In this document: positions 1 to 8,436 of the stretch, piece by piece | Layout of the letters: each line of letters begins with the position of its first letter | Numbering within the stretch: position 1 is the first letter of the stretch | Assembly (NCBI GenBank): GCA_003556605.1 | Contig: PWQX01000136.1 | Span: 1-32,626 of the forward strand | Direction: 5' to 3' | DNA from: Spirochaetaceae bacterium | Lineage (GTDB): Bacteria > Spirochaetota > Spirochaetia > DSM-27196 > SLAA01 | DNA length: 32,626 nucleotides | Notes under the pieces: model-generated | What the model was told of the DNA's origin: nothing | The model's input: only the letters and a program-made list of their open reading frames with translations | Database searches by the model: none | Translations under genes and position numbers: made by a program

Positions 1-1024
1 CGCGCGGCTCCAACCCCCCGCTGGTAAGCACAAACGGCTCCGGCACAACGCGCGTACTCGGCCATTCATACTCGGCAACCCAGCGCCCCGGCCGCGCTGC
101 GACTATCGGCGAAAAGCTGTCCTGCATCCACGCCCGCAGCATGGGCTCTTCGGTCACACCGCGATCTATTCCTTTCAGCCATTGGTCCCACCAGCGCAGC
201 GCCTCCTGTAAGAAACCGATTGCGGGTCCCGGTCCGCCCATGTGCGGGTACTTATGGCCCCAAGCGCCGATCAAACCCCAGCGCGGGACCTGCAGGTGCT
301 CCATGAGATGAAAAACCGTGTTTGAGTAGCCGTCGGCCCAGCCGCTGACCGCGAACACCGGGCATTGTATCAGGCTGTAGTCCTCGCGGACCGAGCCGCG
401 GCGCCAATAGCCGTCGCGTCGCTGGTGCGTGAGCCAGGTCTCGAGCCACATCTCGCGCCAGCGCTCCCCTACCACCTTCGGGTCGGGCGGGCACGAGTTG
501 TAGGCGAACATCGTGGATGCCCACGACAGATTGTCGGTGAGAAGACAGCCGCCCATGTAGTGAATATCGTCGGCATAACGATCATCGGAGGAACAGACGG
601 TAATGACTGCCTTCAGCTCGGGGGGCTGCATCGCAGCGATCTGCAGTCCGTTGAACCCGCCCCACGACAGCCCGAACATCCCGATCGTGCCGTTGCACCA
701 CCATTGCGAGGCAATCCAACGCAGCACCTCGACCCCGTCGTTGAGCTCTTGCTGGAGATACTCATCGCGAAGAATGCCCTCAGAGTCACCGCTGCCGCGC
801 AAATCTACCCTGACGCCGGCATAGCCGTGCGCGGCAAAATAACCGTGAATCGCGTTATCCCGCACCGCCTTGAAATCACGCTTCCGGTACGGGATGTACT
901 CCAGCACCGCTGGAACCGGGTTGCTCTCGGCGGCTGCCGGCAACCACAGCTTGGCGGCCAGCCGGCAGCCGTCGGAAAGTTGTATCCACGCGTTTTCTAC
1001 GACCTTTACCGCGTCAGCTCGCAT
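1..1024 (-). CDS. CocE/NonD-family alpha/beta hydrolase (partial, C-terminus beyond window)
   Basis: The minus-strand reading frame stays open from the ATG at 1024 to the window edge, giving about 341 residues of an S15/CocE-type hydrolase that probably cleaves an ester or amide bond. Visible features are an early YIPYRKRD segment, VDLRGSGDSEG, the nucleophile elbow GLSWGGFNG (serine in GxSxGG), AVSGWADGYSN and the likely catalytic-His region GAWGHKYPHMG, in the family order. The C-terminal jelly-roll domain is cut off by the window. I chose 1024 because AGGAG lies nine bases upstream; an in-frame ATG at 1072 would add 16 residues including that Shine-Dalgarno. No signal peptide is evident, so it is probably cytoplasmic. 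The substrate cannot be read from the sequence. Confidence 0.88.
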   Translation of the reverse strand, partial: MRADAVKVVENAWIQLSDGCRLAAKLWLPAAAESNPVPAVLEYIPYRKRDFKAVRDNAIHGYFAAHGYAGVRVDLRGSGDSEGILRDEYLQQELNDGVEVLRWIASQWWCNGTIGMFGLSWGGFNGLQIAAMQPPELKAVITVCSSDDRYADDIHYMGGCLLTDNLSWASTMFAYNSCPPDPKVVGERWREMWLETWLTHQRRDGYWRRGSVREDYSLIQCPVFAVSGWADGYSNTVFHLMEHLQVPRWGLIGAWGHKYPHMGGPGPAIGFLQEALRWWDQWLKGIDRGVTEEPMLRAWMQDSFSPIVAARPGRWVAEYEWPSTRVVPEPFVLTSGGLEPR

Positions 1025-1167
1025 AGCAGCGGTCTCCTCTCTTTCGGGGTATGATGCAGGCAATGAATGCATCACATAATACCCGCGTCACCGGCGGTTG
1101 TCGACATTAGTCATAATGCCGATACTGATTGTGAGAACCTGCTGTGTGGTGTAGAGTGTGGGCACGT

Positions 1168-1815
1168 ATGCGAGTAGCGATGAGAACCGGTATATGTGCG
1201 CTTGTATTGGCGCTCGCCGTCCCTATGGCGGCGGACGCGCATCCGCATGTATTCATTGACGCCAGAGTCACCTTTCAGTTCAGCGACAGCGAGCTCGAGG
1301 GGTTCTGGGTTGAGTGGTTCTTTGACGAAATGTTCACCGGCATGCTGGTGCTTGATTTCGGTATACCGCGCGGCGGGCAGCTCACCGGCGAACAGGTGCG
1401 GGCCATTCGGGACGGGGCGTTTGCGAACCTCAGGTTTTACGACTATTTCACCTACGTAGTAACCGACAGCGGACGCCATGCGGTGGAGACTATCGAGGAG
1501 TTTGATGCATTTTTTCGGGATCACCGTATCGTCTACCGGTTTTTCGTGCCGTTTCGCAAACCGCTGCGTAACGCCGCTTCCGATCTCCGCGTTCAGATGT
1601 ATGACGAAACCTTCTTCACCGACATCGCATTCGATCACGGCAATCCGGTAGAGATCGAGTCAACGGTGCAGTTGCGAAGCGATCATGCAATCGAACAGAA
1701 CAGAGACCGCGACATCTACTACGATCCCACCAACCGCAGTGTAGAGCGACAGGGCGCCGAGTATACCGGCGTAACCCACCCCTACGAGATCCACCTGCGT
1801 TTTCAGAAGCGGTAG
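1168..1815 (+). CDS. DUF1007 family periplasmic protein, probable metal-linked
   Basis: A secreted protein of about 215 residues. A short basic N-terminus and a hydrophobic stretch (ALVLALAVPMAADA) form a signal peptide. The mature protein begins with HPHVFIDARVTFQF, the hallmark start of DUF1007, where the His-x-His next to the cleavage site could bind a metal. VEWFFDEMFTGMLVLDF and the GAFANLRFYDYFTYV block also match the family. DUF1007 proteins are usually encoded beside nickel/cobalt permeases; none is here, though a CDF metal exporter follows on the other strand. The start is uncertain among ATGs at 1144, 1168 and 1180, since none has a good ribosome-binding site; 1168 or 1180 gives the best signal peptide. 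The function is unknown, and metal handling is inferred from family habit. Confidence 0.8.
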   Translation: MRVAMRTGICALVLALAVPMAADAHPHVFIDARVTFQFSDSELEGFWVEWFFDEMFTGMLVLDFGIPRGGQLTGEQVRAIRDGAFANLRFYDYFTYVVTDSGRHAVETIEEFDAFFRDHRIVYRFFVPFRKPLRNAASDLRVQMYDETFFTDIAFDHGNPVEIESTVQLRSDHAIEQNRDRDIYYDPTNRSVERQGAEYTGVTHPYEIHLRFQKR

Positions 1816-2121
1816 TTCTACGCCGGCCGGGATCGTGGCGCCTCCATGCGGTTAGCCGTATCCTCACCACAGGCTCTAATCCAGTCTTTATCCGTTACTC
1901 ATCCAGCGCAGCTCCATGCGTGATGAGCGGGTGCAGAAACGACAGGTTATGCGCCCTATGATCGGGAGATACTACCGTCAACCGCCGCAAAGTCGAGACG
2001 ACCATCACGGTCAACCGGCCTGTCTTCTCGATCTCGGCACAGGCCGCCTTTCACTCCGGTAGGAACGTCTCACAACCGCTAAACGCTCACACAAACTGCC
2101 CGGCAGTCGTACCGGGCGGGT
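1816..2121. other. Intergenic region without a recognised gene
   Basis: This gap lies between the ends of the convergent DUF1007 and CDF genes. I find no recognisable gene. On the minus strand a short open stretch ends at about 1919 (reading ...LSFLHPLITHGAALDE stop) and is broken by a stop upstream, so it may be the tail of a decayed gene that I cannot name. A GC-rich hairpin lies just after the CDF stop codon and is listed separately. Confidence 0.4.
2098..2117 (-). terminator. Weak hairpin after the CDF gene
   Basis: GCCCGG and CCGGGC form a perfect six-base stem around an eight-base loop, starting five bases past the CDF stop codon. No T-run follows on the minus strand, so it is not a standard intrinsic terminator; it may protect the 3' end or be chance in GC-rich DNA. 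Confidence 0.3.
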
Positions 2122-3009
2122 TCAGGGCTGTTTCTCCTCCGGTGTACCGCGCTTGGGGTCTACGTGCACTGTCGGCTCAATCCCCAGCTCTTCCCGCAAA
2201 CCACGCTCGAATGCGTTGACGACTTCGTGTGCCTCTTCGACCGTCATATCGCCGTCGATGCGGACGTGGCAGGTAAGCTCGGTATGATCGCCATAGCTAT
2301 GCACATGGACGTGATGCAGGTGCCCGATCCCGGGGGCAACCCGCGAGGCGATCTCACGCATACGGCGCACCGTCCGGTCGCTCGGTGACTCCCCGAGCAA
2401 GGGGAACGCACTGTCGCGGATGATGCGGTAGCCTACCCGCAACAGCAGCAGCGCGACGAGCACCGCCAAGGCGCCGTCAAGCCACCAGAACCCACGCCCG
2501 AAGAGGATGCCGAGAAGGATCACCGCGGAGGTTATAGCGTCGCCGCGGTGATGCCAGGCTTCGGCACGCAGCGAGCGAGATTCGCCGCGCCGGTAGCCCC
2601 AAAACGCGAACTGAGCCATCGCCTCTTTCACCACGATCGAGGTCGCCGTTACCCCTATCGCAGCTCGACCAAAATCGGCCGCGCGATTGGTCTGAAGCCC
2701 CTCGATGGCCTCGAGCAGGTAGTTCACCCCTACCATTCCGAGCAAGGCGCCGATGATAATCGCGGCAACCAGATCGGCCCGTCCGTGTCCGAAGGGGTGA
2801 TCGCTGTCGGCCGGCTTGGCCGCGGTACGTGCCCCAATCAACAGCACCAGCGACGACAGCGAATCAGATAGCGTGTGCCATCCGTCTGCTACAATCGCGA
2901 GTGACCCGCTGACCGTTCCGGCCCAGAACTTCGCTATCGCTAAGAGAATATTGAGTGCTATCGAGAGCCATCCCTCGACAAATGCAAAAGTACGCTGTTG
3001 ATCGTGCAT
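2122..3009 (-). CDS. Cation diffusion facilitator (CDF) metal exporter
   Basis: A 295-residue membrane antiporter that exports divalent metal ions from the cytoplasm in exchange for protons. Counting from the ATG at 3009, TM2 carries DGWHTLSD (Asp42, His45, Asp49) and TM5 carries EAWHHRGD (His153, Asp157). The HxxxD pair in both helices is the tetrahedral site usual for zinc-preferring CDFs, unlike the DxxxD of FieF in TM2. The cytoplasmic C-terminal domain (residues about 210-290) is His-rich (GHLHHVHVHSYGDH), as expected for the metal-sensing dimer domain. A TTG at 3024 would add five residues, but ATG 3009 is preferred; no strong Shine-Dalgarno is seen. It lies near other metal genes but is not in an operon with them. 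Zinc is the likeliest substrate, by family motif only. Confidence 0.93.
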   Translation of the reverse strand: MHDQQRTFAFVEGWLSIALNILLAIAKFWAGTVSGSLAIVADGWHTLSDSLSSLVLLIGARTAAKPADSDHPFGHGRADLVAAIIIGALLGMVGVNYLLEAIEGLQTNRAADFGRAAIGVTATSIVVKEAMAQFAFWGYRRGESRSLRAEAWHHRGDAITSAVILLGILFGRGFWWLDGALAVLVALLLLRVGYRIIRDSAFPLLGESPSDRTVRRMREIASRVAPGIGHLHHVHVHSYGDHTELTCHVRIDGDMTVEEAHEVVNAFERGLREELGIEPTVHVDPKRGTPEEKQP

Positions 3010-3024
3010 AGAGCCCAACGCCAA

Positions 3025-3562
3025 AGGTAGCAGAAAACAAGACGGCGCTCAATCTCGGAGTCAAAAACCCTCTTCTAAGAAGACCACGCAGTCGGTAATC
3101 GAAATATGGACCTGCTCACCCTGTAGGTAGCGCTCATTCCGAGGTTCACACCTATCCACTGAGACCGCAGCCTTGAGATCATGGGCATGCTGCAGGCGAT
3201 CACGGGACATAAAGACTAACGGAATCGGAATCAATACCCGGTGCGGAACACACCTTTATTGCAGCATTGTGGTTTTCAGAATTGCATCACTTGGGGGGAT
3301 TGCCTGCGATTGTGATGCCGCACGTCTTGCTATCCTCTCTACGAAATACCTTTGCTGACAATATCGCTTGCGTGCCATACCGCACCCCTTTTGGATATTA
3401 CACGTCAATTTGCTGCTCGCGTGATCTACCTATCGGCACTTTGACGTATCCTATCGGGGACATATTGCGTTATGGGCGAGTACCGCCTTTGTGGCGATAA
3501 GCACTGACTTTCTGAAGCGGGCGAGATTGTATGGTAAAGGTAGCGGCAGCGGTCTCTGATCA
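3025..3562. other. 540-bp gap without a recognised gene
   Basis: This stretch looks less GC-rich and less codon-biased than its surroundings. Short plus-strand frames exist (3173-3358 and 3267-3500; the latter would encode 77 residues ending RYGRVPPLWR), but neither has a convincing ribosome-binding site or a family I recognise. It may be decayed or imported DNA, and it contains no RNA gene that I can identify. Confidence 0.35.
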
Positions 3563-4851
3563 TCAACTCAGCCGCAACTCGACACCCTTAGCCGGGTCGA
3601 CCGGTAGCCGTATTATCACTCCGACCATCCCGCAGATCGCCGATACGATCATTATCCCGATACCGAGCCCGAAAAGCGTACTCAAGAATCCGAGTAGAAG
3701 CGCGATTGCTGCGGCAAAGAGTGTTTCCGCCTGTGACTCCACTGAAAGCGCCGATGCAAGCGAATCCTTGTCCATCCGCTCGGTGACATAGGCGATACCC
3801 ATCGGCTTACGCAGGTTCTCAACAACGTATATACCGATGTACAGGGCGACCGCTATTCCCGAGAGCGTCACCCAGTGGGCCGTGCCGCTCAGAATGCCAA
3901 AAGCAACACCAACGAGCAGTGTGGCATTCAAAGGGACGGCCAAACTCCTGAAACGGTCGGCCAGCACGCCTGATCTGCGGGATGCGGCGGAGGTAAGAAG
4001 GTAGAGCAGTGAGTAGACAACACCGGTGATGATGGCGGTGCGTTCCTGGTCGGCAAGGACGAGCAGAACCGGGATGCCGACAGCGAAGTTTTTCAAAAGC
4101 GGCTGCAGGTAGTCCTTGCACGCCTTGTAATAGCCGGTATAGAGCGCCTGATTGGAAACGGCGCGAAGCGCCGCTGGGCTTCTCATGCTTTTCACTAGTG
4201 AACGGAACACGTGCAGGAACTCATCCTTAACCGTTCTATCGCTAGTCCACCGTGGACCGTCCAGTGTCCGCGGATACGTCATGATCAAGACAAGATCGAG
4301 GGTATAGGGAATGATGCTGAACAGAAACACCGGCGCGTATGCACCCTGCCGGAATACCAGGGCTGCAGCAAGCAATGCTGATAGCGCTGCTCCCCTCTGA
4401 GACCACGAGCGGGTGTGTCCGTAGTAGTGCGCCTTCAGATCCTGCCACCCTTTAGAATCGAGATAATCGAAGATCATCGCCTTGTGGGTGCCGGTACGAA
4501 ACGCATCCCCAAACGCGTAAGCAGCCATGGCGCCAAAGAGCGCCCAGTATTGTTCCGCCAGAAAGAACACGACAAAGGCGACGATGTAGGCGAGGAACGA
4601 AACCGCCATGGTCATTCGGCGGCCGAGGGTGTCGGCCATCAGTCCCGACGGAATCTCGCTGGTTTGATAAAGGCTTCCCGTGCTGCGTAGAGGCCGCCGA
4701 TCTGGAAATACGTAAGCCCTTTCTCCAGAAAGAACAGCATCAGAAACGGCTCGTAAAACCGCAGGTTTTTGAGGAACCCGTATGCACAGAACTTGTAGTA
4801 TTGAAGATCCTTATTGAAGGTGTCCCTTTTGGGGCTCCTACCCCCGCTCAT
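3563..4851 (-). pseudogene. MFS transporter split by a frameshift
   Basis: Two frames together encode one major-facilitator protein of about 430 residues. The first part (4851 down to about 4665) reads ...KDLQYYKFCAYGFLKNLRF and GLYAAREAFIK, then hits a stop near 4636. The second frame resumes at SEIPSGLMADTLGRR, which contains the conserved MFS loop 2-3 motif (GxxxDxxGRR), and continues through the remaining membrane helices to LPVDPAKGVELRLS. The frame changes in a short A-run (ATCAAACC, about 4660-4668), where one extra base would restore the protein. This is therefore either a recent pseudogene or a sequencing/assembly indel. The substrate is unknown. The remainder shows no other damage, which favours a very recent or artefactual break. 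Upstream, TATAGT near 4866 could serve as a -10. Confidence 0.8.
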
Positions 4852-5317
4852 ATTGAGTCCGCACTATAGCATAAGCCAGGGCCTGCCGTGTATAACGCGC
4901 ACCCATTGCAGCGCTCGGCAGCGGGCAGTCGCGGCTCGATTCGGCGCTTGCCGTGCCCACGGCCGAACGGCAGGTGCCGTTCACGACGGGAAGCCCAGAT
5001 ATTTCTTCGACACCGCCGGAGTTTGTCCGGAACGACATTGTCCCGATCACCCAAAGAACAAAGGCGTTATCGAGCGCTACGGCACAAACAACGGCTAGTC
5101 CCGTTCGCCGGGCAGATCATGTTCCGGGAGTGTCTTGTGTCACGCGCTTCGGCGCTATCGAATTGCGGCGAGCGCCGGTACCGGCGGCCATCTTCGGGCT
5201 GACCGGCACGGCAGATATCACCGAAGCGACAAGGCCGTCGCTTCCGATGCTCGAAGAAGCAGCGCGGGAGGCCGAAGCACCGATACGAAAGCCGTGACGA
5301 TCCCGGCAAAAAACCTC
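4852..5317. other. Gap between MFS gene and csoR; open frames but no recognised gene
   Basis: A GC-rich stretch between divergent genes. Several frames stay open for 60-115 codons on both strands, notably a plus-strand frame ending at 5297 and, in the same codon phase, a minus-strand frame interrupted by one TGA near 5113. None matches a family I know and none has a clear ribosome-binding site. The minus-strand frame includes a hydrophobic segment (LAVVCAVALDNAFVLWVIG) that could be a membrane helix. It may be a decayed gene. Confidence 0.35.
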
Positions 5318-5347
5318 TTGTCATAGGCTACCCCCCTTGGGTATATT
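5318..5347 (+). promoter_or_regulatory. csoR-copA promoter
   Basis: TTGTCA (5318-5323) and TATATT (5342-5347) are separated by 18 bases. The copper operator fills the end of the spacer and touches the -10. Transcription would begin at about 5354, that is at the csoR start codon itself. Confidence 0.6.
5329..5343 (+). promoter_or_regulatory. Candidate CsoR copper operator
   Basis: TACCCCCCTTGGGTA is a G/C-tract pseudo-inverted repeat (TACCC...GGGTA), the type of site recognised by copper-sensing CsoR repressors. It overlaps the promoter of csoR-copA, as expected for autorepression relieved by Cu(I). The assignment rests on motif and position. Confidence 0.65.
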
Positions 5348-5353
5348 ATTGAC

Positions 5354-5638
5354 ATGATGACCGTGAAACAGAAATCCGATGTCGCTAATCGACTCAGTCG
5401 CATCGAGGGTCAGGTACGCGGAATTCAGCGCATGGTACAGGAAGACCGTTACTGTATGGATATTCTTGCGCAAACGCGCTCGATCACGGCCGCACTTCGC
5501 AAGGTGGAGAACTTGGTGATGGAAACGCATCTGCATACCTGCGTTGCTGAGGCGATGCGCAGCACCGACGAGCACGATCAAGACGAAAAGGTAAAGGAGA
5601 TCATGACGATACTTGCCGACATGCGCAAGTACGGCTAA
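5354..5638 (+). CDS. csoR: Copper-sensing transcriptional repressor CsoR
   Basis: A 94-residue all-helical DUF156 repressor. Cys34, His59 and Cys63 have the 25 and 4 residue spacing of the Cu(I)-binding Cys-His-Cys triad of CsoR, and the [16 protein letters not shown] segment is the usual DNA-binding first helix. When Cu(I) binds, the tetramer leaves DNA. It is the first gene of csoR-copA-(copZ), 17 bases before copA, and an operator-like repeat lies in its promoter. No Shine-Dalgarno precedes ATG 5354 (nor the adjacent ATG 5357), and the predicted transcription start falls on it, so the mRNA may be leaderless. The Cys-His-Cys set argues against nickel/cobalt RcnR or formaldehyde FrmR. Confidence 0.93.
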   Translation: MMTVKQKSDVANRLSRIEGQVRGIQRMVQEDRYCMDILAQTRSITAALRKVENLVMETHLHTCVAEAMRSTDEHDQDEKVKEIMTILADMRKYG

Positions 5639-5655
5639 CGCCGAAGGAGGATAGC

Positions 5656-8352
5656 ATGGCTGAATACGCAACGGTTGACGCTCCGGCCGGCCAGGTCAAG
5701 CGAACTTACAAGATAGACGGAATGAGCTGTGCTTCGTGCGCAGCTTCGATAGAGAGTATGCTCGGAGCCACCGGCGGTGTGCAGTCCGCAACGGTGAACT
5801 TCGCGGCCGAGCGGGTAACTATTGAGTACGACCCGTCCCAGACGAAACTTCCGCACCTCAAGCAAGTTGTCTCCGAGATCGGTTACAAACTGGTCGACCT
5901 CGACGAAGAAGACGATGGGACGGCGGCCGAAGAAGCCAAAGTGACCTCCGCGTGGCGCCGCCTGGTTATCTCAGCCGGGCTTGCCTCCACGGTGATGCTC
6001 GCAATGGTGGTCCACATGTTCATCACCCCGATTCCGGGCTATCTGGGTATCGTAGCGGCGCTAGGCGCCCCGGTAGTCTTCGGTGCTGGGCGGCATGTTC
6101 ACATTACCGCCTTTAAGGCGATGAAAGCCGGCCGGCCGAACATGGACGTCCTTGTTTCGCTGGGCTCGCTGCCGCCGTACATAATCGGAATCGGTGGATT
6201 CTTCTTCCCGATTCAAACCTTCATCGAGATGGCCACCGCCATCATGACCTTTCACCTTATCGGCAAGTATCTGGAGGTCCGTGCAAAGGGACGCGCCTCG
6301 CAGGCGATTCGCAAGCTCCTGGAAATGGGTGCCAAGACCGCCAACGTGGTTGTAAACGGCGAGGAGCTGGAGGTCGATGTGAACGAGCTGCACATTGGCG
6401 ACCTCATGGTCGTTCGCCCGGGCGAAAAGATCCCGACCGACGGCGTGGTAGTGTCGGGCAGCAGCTTAGTCGACGAAAGCATGGCCACCGGCGAACCGGT
6501 ACCGGTCGAGAAGAACGAAAACGACGAGGTTATCGGCGCTACCGTCAACAAACACGGTATGCTCCGCGTGCGCGTTACGAAGGTCGGAAAAGACACCTTT
6601 CTGTCGCAGGTCATCAAGATGGTAGAAGAATGCCAAGGCTCTAAGGTGCCGATTCAGGAGTTTGCCGACCGCGTTACCGGCTACTTTGTCCCGGTAATTC
6701 TTGGACTCACCGCACTAACCTTCGTTTCGTTCAATCTCTTCCCGGAGTTCCATCAAAGCATCTTGGCCTGGGGCGCTGAGTTCCTGCCGTGGGTTAACCC
6801 CGATCTCACTCCGCTAACGCTCTCGTTCGTCACCGCTACCGCGGTACTCGTGATCGCCTGCCCGTGCGCCCTTGGGTTGGGCACCCCAACCGCACTTATG
6901 GTTGGAAGCGGCATCGGCGCCGAGAAAGGGATCCTGATCCGCAACGGCGAGGCGGTGCAGACACTCAAAGATGTCGCGGTTGTCGCCTTCGACAAGACCG
7001 GAACCATCACCGCCGGAAAGCCTGCGGTCACCGACGTCACGGTATTGGACACTGATACGCAAACCAACGGCGGTAACGGGCGCGGCGACCGACGCGACGC
7101 CGACCGGCGTGTGCTCCACTACGCCGCCTCAATCGAGAACGCCTCCGAGCACCCGCTCGCGCAAGCGGTGGTGGAATCTGCAGCCGAACGCGGGATCAAA
7201 CCAAGCGACGTCACCGGCTTTGAGGCGGTCACGGGAAAAGGGGTACGCGGTACGGTTGACGGGACTGTAGTTCTCGTCGGCAGTCGCGCCCTGCTCGAGG
7301 AGTCGGGGATCACCACCGGCGGCTTTGAGGACCAACTGCGCACCTACGAAGACCAGGCAAAGACCGCGATGCTTATCGCGGCAGACGGCCGCGCGCTCGG
7401 AATCATCGCCGTGGCCGACCCTATCAAAGACGACTCGGCACAGGCGGTGGCAGAGCTCGAACGCCAGGGCATTCGCACCGCGATGATCACCGGTGACAAT
7501 GAGCGTACCGCAAACGCGATCGCGCGCACGGTCGGGATTACGCGCGTGATTTCCGGCGTGCTTCCCGACGGAAAAGTAGACGAAGTTGCAGCGTTGCAGA
7601 AGGAGTACGGTTTGGTCGCAATGGTAGGCGACGGCATCAACGACGCGCCGGCACTGAAACAAGCCAACATCGGCGTAGCGATCGGTACCGGGACTGATAT
7701 CGCGATTGAAGCCGCCGACGTCACGCTGGTACGCGGTGAGCTCTCGGCGCTCGTGACGGCAGTTAATCTTTCGCGCGCCACGTTCCGCAAGATCAAGGAG
7801 AACTACTTCTGGGCATGGTTCTACAATGTGGTTGCCGTTCCGATCGCGATGCTCGGCCTGCTGCACCCAATGATCGGTGCCGCTGCGATGAGCGTGAGCT
7901 CACTGAACGTAGTGTACAACAGCCTGCGCCTCAAGCGCGTCCCCGTCGAGCCTGCCTACGCCCGAGCGCAGGCGGGCCAGGCAGAGCATGCAGGCTCTGT
8001 TTTCCCCGCTGCGGCAGCGGGTAACGGGCGCGCGCGGGGAAAAACGGTCAGTCTTAACAGCGCGGAGCAGGGCGGTCATACCGCCGAAGCAGATAACCAC
8101 CAGACATCCGTATTTCCACAGAAGGAGGATACAATGGCAGTAGAAACGAAAAGACTGAGCATAAAAGGCATGGTATGTCAGGGCTGCGTTGCCGGCGTGC
8201 AAGCCGCCCTATCCCAACTCGAAGGGGTGGAGGAAGCGTCGGTATCGCTCGAGAACAACTCGGCTGAGGTCCGCTATGACGGCAATAAAGTCGGCTTACA
8301 AGACCTGAGCGACACAGTAGCGCAGGCCGGTTACGAGGTTGTCAAGAATTGA
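5656..8352 (+). CDS. copA: Cu(I)-exporting P1B-type ATPase with fused C-terminal CopZ domain
   Basis: An 898-residue copper pump of the inner membrane. In order: an N-terminal heavy-metal domain with GMSCASC (Cys25, Cys28); membrane helices from about 100; the actuator TGE (278-280); the CPC copper gate (402-404) in TM6; the phosphorylated aspartate in DKTGT (446-450); SEHP (497-500); MITGDN; and GDGINDAP (658-665). TM7/TM8 have the YN and MSVSS residues of Cu(I) pumps. A typical CopA would end near residue 762. Here a low-complexity linker (about 763-826) leads into a second heavy-metal domain with GMVCQGC (Cys841, Cys844). That domain is a complete CopZ and has its own internal start at 8134. 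AAGGAGG lies five bases before ATG 5656. Regulation is probably by CsoR from the upstream promoter. Confidence 0.95.
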   Translation: MAEYATVDAPAGQVKRTYKIDGMSCASCAASIESMLGATGGVQSATVNFAAERVTIEYDPSQTKLPHLKQVVSEIGYKLVDLDEEDDGTAAEEAKVTSAWRRLVISAGLASTVMLAMVVHMFITPIPGYLGIVAALGAPVVFGAGRHVHITAFKAMKAGRPNMDVLVSLGSLPPYIIGIGGFFFPIQTFIEMATAIMTFHLIGKYLEVRAKGRASQAIRKLLEMGAKTANVVVNGEELEVDVNELHIGDLMVVRPGEKIPTDGVVVSGSSLVDESMATGEPVPVEKNENDEVIGATVNKHGMLRVRVTKVGKDTFLSQVIKMVEECQGSKVPIQEFADRVTGYFVPVILGLTALTFVSFNLFPEFHQSILAWGAEFLPWVNPDLTPLTLSFVTATAVLVIACPCALGLGTPTALMVGSGIGAEKGILIRNGEAVQTLKDVAVVAFDKTGTITAGKPAVTDVTVLDTDTQTNGGNGRGDRRDADRRVLHYAASIENASEHPLAQAVVESAAERGIKPSDVTGFEAVTGKGVRGTVDGTVVLVGSRALLEESGITTGGFEDQLRTYEDQAKTAMLIAADGRALGIIAVADPIKDDSAQAVAELERQGIRTAMITGDNERTANAIARTVGITRVISGVLPDGKVDEVAALQKEYGLVAMVGDGINDAPALKQANIGVAIGTGTDIAIEAADVTLVRGELSALVTAVNLSRATFRKIKENYFWAWFYNVVAVPIAMLGLLHPMIGAAAMSVSSLNVVYNSLRLKRVPVEPAYARAQAGQAEHAGSVFPAAAAGNGRARGKTVSLNSAEQGGHTAEADNHQTSVFPQKEDTMAVETKRLSIKGMVCQGCVAGVQAALSQLEGVEEASVSLENNSAEVRYDGNKVGLQDLSDTVAQAGYEVVKN
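7982..8003 (+). terminator. Hairpin plus T-run inside the copA-copZ linker
   Basis: CAGAGC (7982-7987) and GCTCTG (7994-7999) pair around a six-base loop and are followed at once by TTTT. This looks like a weak intrinsic terminator or pause site, lying inside an open reading frame between the CopA core and the CopZ domain. The first arm of the larger inverted repeat at 7999-8045 overlaps its tail, so the two structures would compete. Confidence 0.4.
7999..8045 (+). repeat. Inverted repeat in the copA-copZ linker
   Basis: GTTTTCCCCGC (7999-8009) matches GCGGGGAAAAAC (8034-8045) as an inverted repeat with one extra A. A second hairpin is nested inside: CCCGCTG (8005-8011) and CAGCGGG (8015-8021) around CGG. 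These structures suggest that the linker DNA was once a copA-copZ intergenic spacer. Confidence 0.6.
8134..8352 (+). CDS. copZ: CopZ copper chaperone, nested in frame at the 3' end of copA
   Basis: A 72-residue ferredoxin-like heavy-metal-associated protein beginning [18 protein letters not shown], with the Cu(I)-binding MxCxxC pair. AAGGAGG (8122-8128) sits five bases before ATG 8134, the same sequence and spacing as the copA ribosome-binding site, so free CopZ should be made. The frame is continuous with copA and has no stop codon between them, so ribosomes from copA would also make a CopA-CopZ fusion. CopZ ferries Cu(I) to CopA. Size and start fit stand-alone CopZ proteins. That both products exist is inferred from the ribosome-binding site and the open frame. 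Confidence 0.75.
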   Translation: MAVETKRLSIKGMVCQGCVAGVQAALSQLEGVEEASVSLENNSAEVRYDGNKVGLQDLSDTVAQAGYEVVKN

Positions 8353-8436
8353 CACGCCGCGCACGCCGCGAACGAGAGCGCCGCTGCGCGTTAGGCGTGC
8401 AGCGTGCGCCGGGTAATTGAACACGTCGGCCGGCGC
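8353..8436. repeat. GC-rich inverted repeats after copA
   Basis: GCGCACGC (8359-8366) pairs with GCGTGCGC (8402-8409), and alternatively GCACGCC (8361-8367) pairs with GGCGTGC (8394-8400). No T-run follows. This may mark the end of the copper transcript. Confidence 0.35.

Noticed and set aside
365-1054. A 229-codon open frame on the plus strand
   Set aside because: It is antisense to the CocE-type hydrolase, whose frame shows clear family motifs and a ribosome-binding site; the plus frame encodes nothing recognisable.
3267-3500. A 77-codon plus-strand frame
   Set aside because: No ribosome-binding site, no family and codon use unlike neighbouring genes.
4953-5297. A 114-codon plus-strand frame before csoR
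   Set aside because: Its composition (Pro/Ser/Thr/Ala/Arg-rich), lack of a ribosome-binding site and lack of a family make it unsupported as a gene; it is described only as an open stretch.
8387-8400. GTTAGGC as an integron attC end
   Set aside because: There is no matching RYYYAAC arm at the proper distance and no integrase; GC-rich inverted repeats explain the match.
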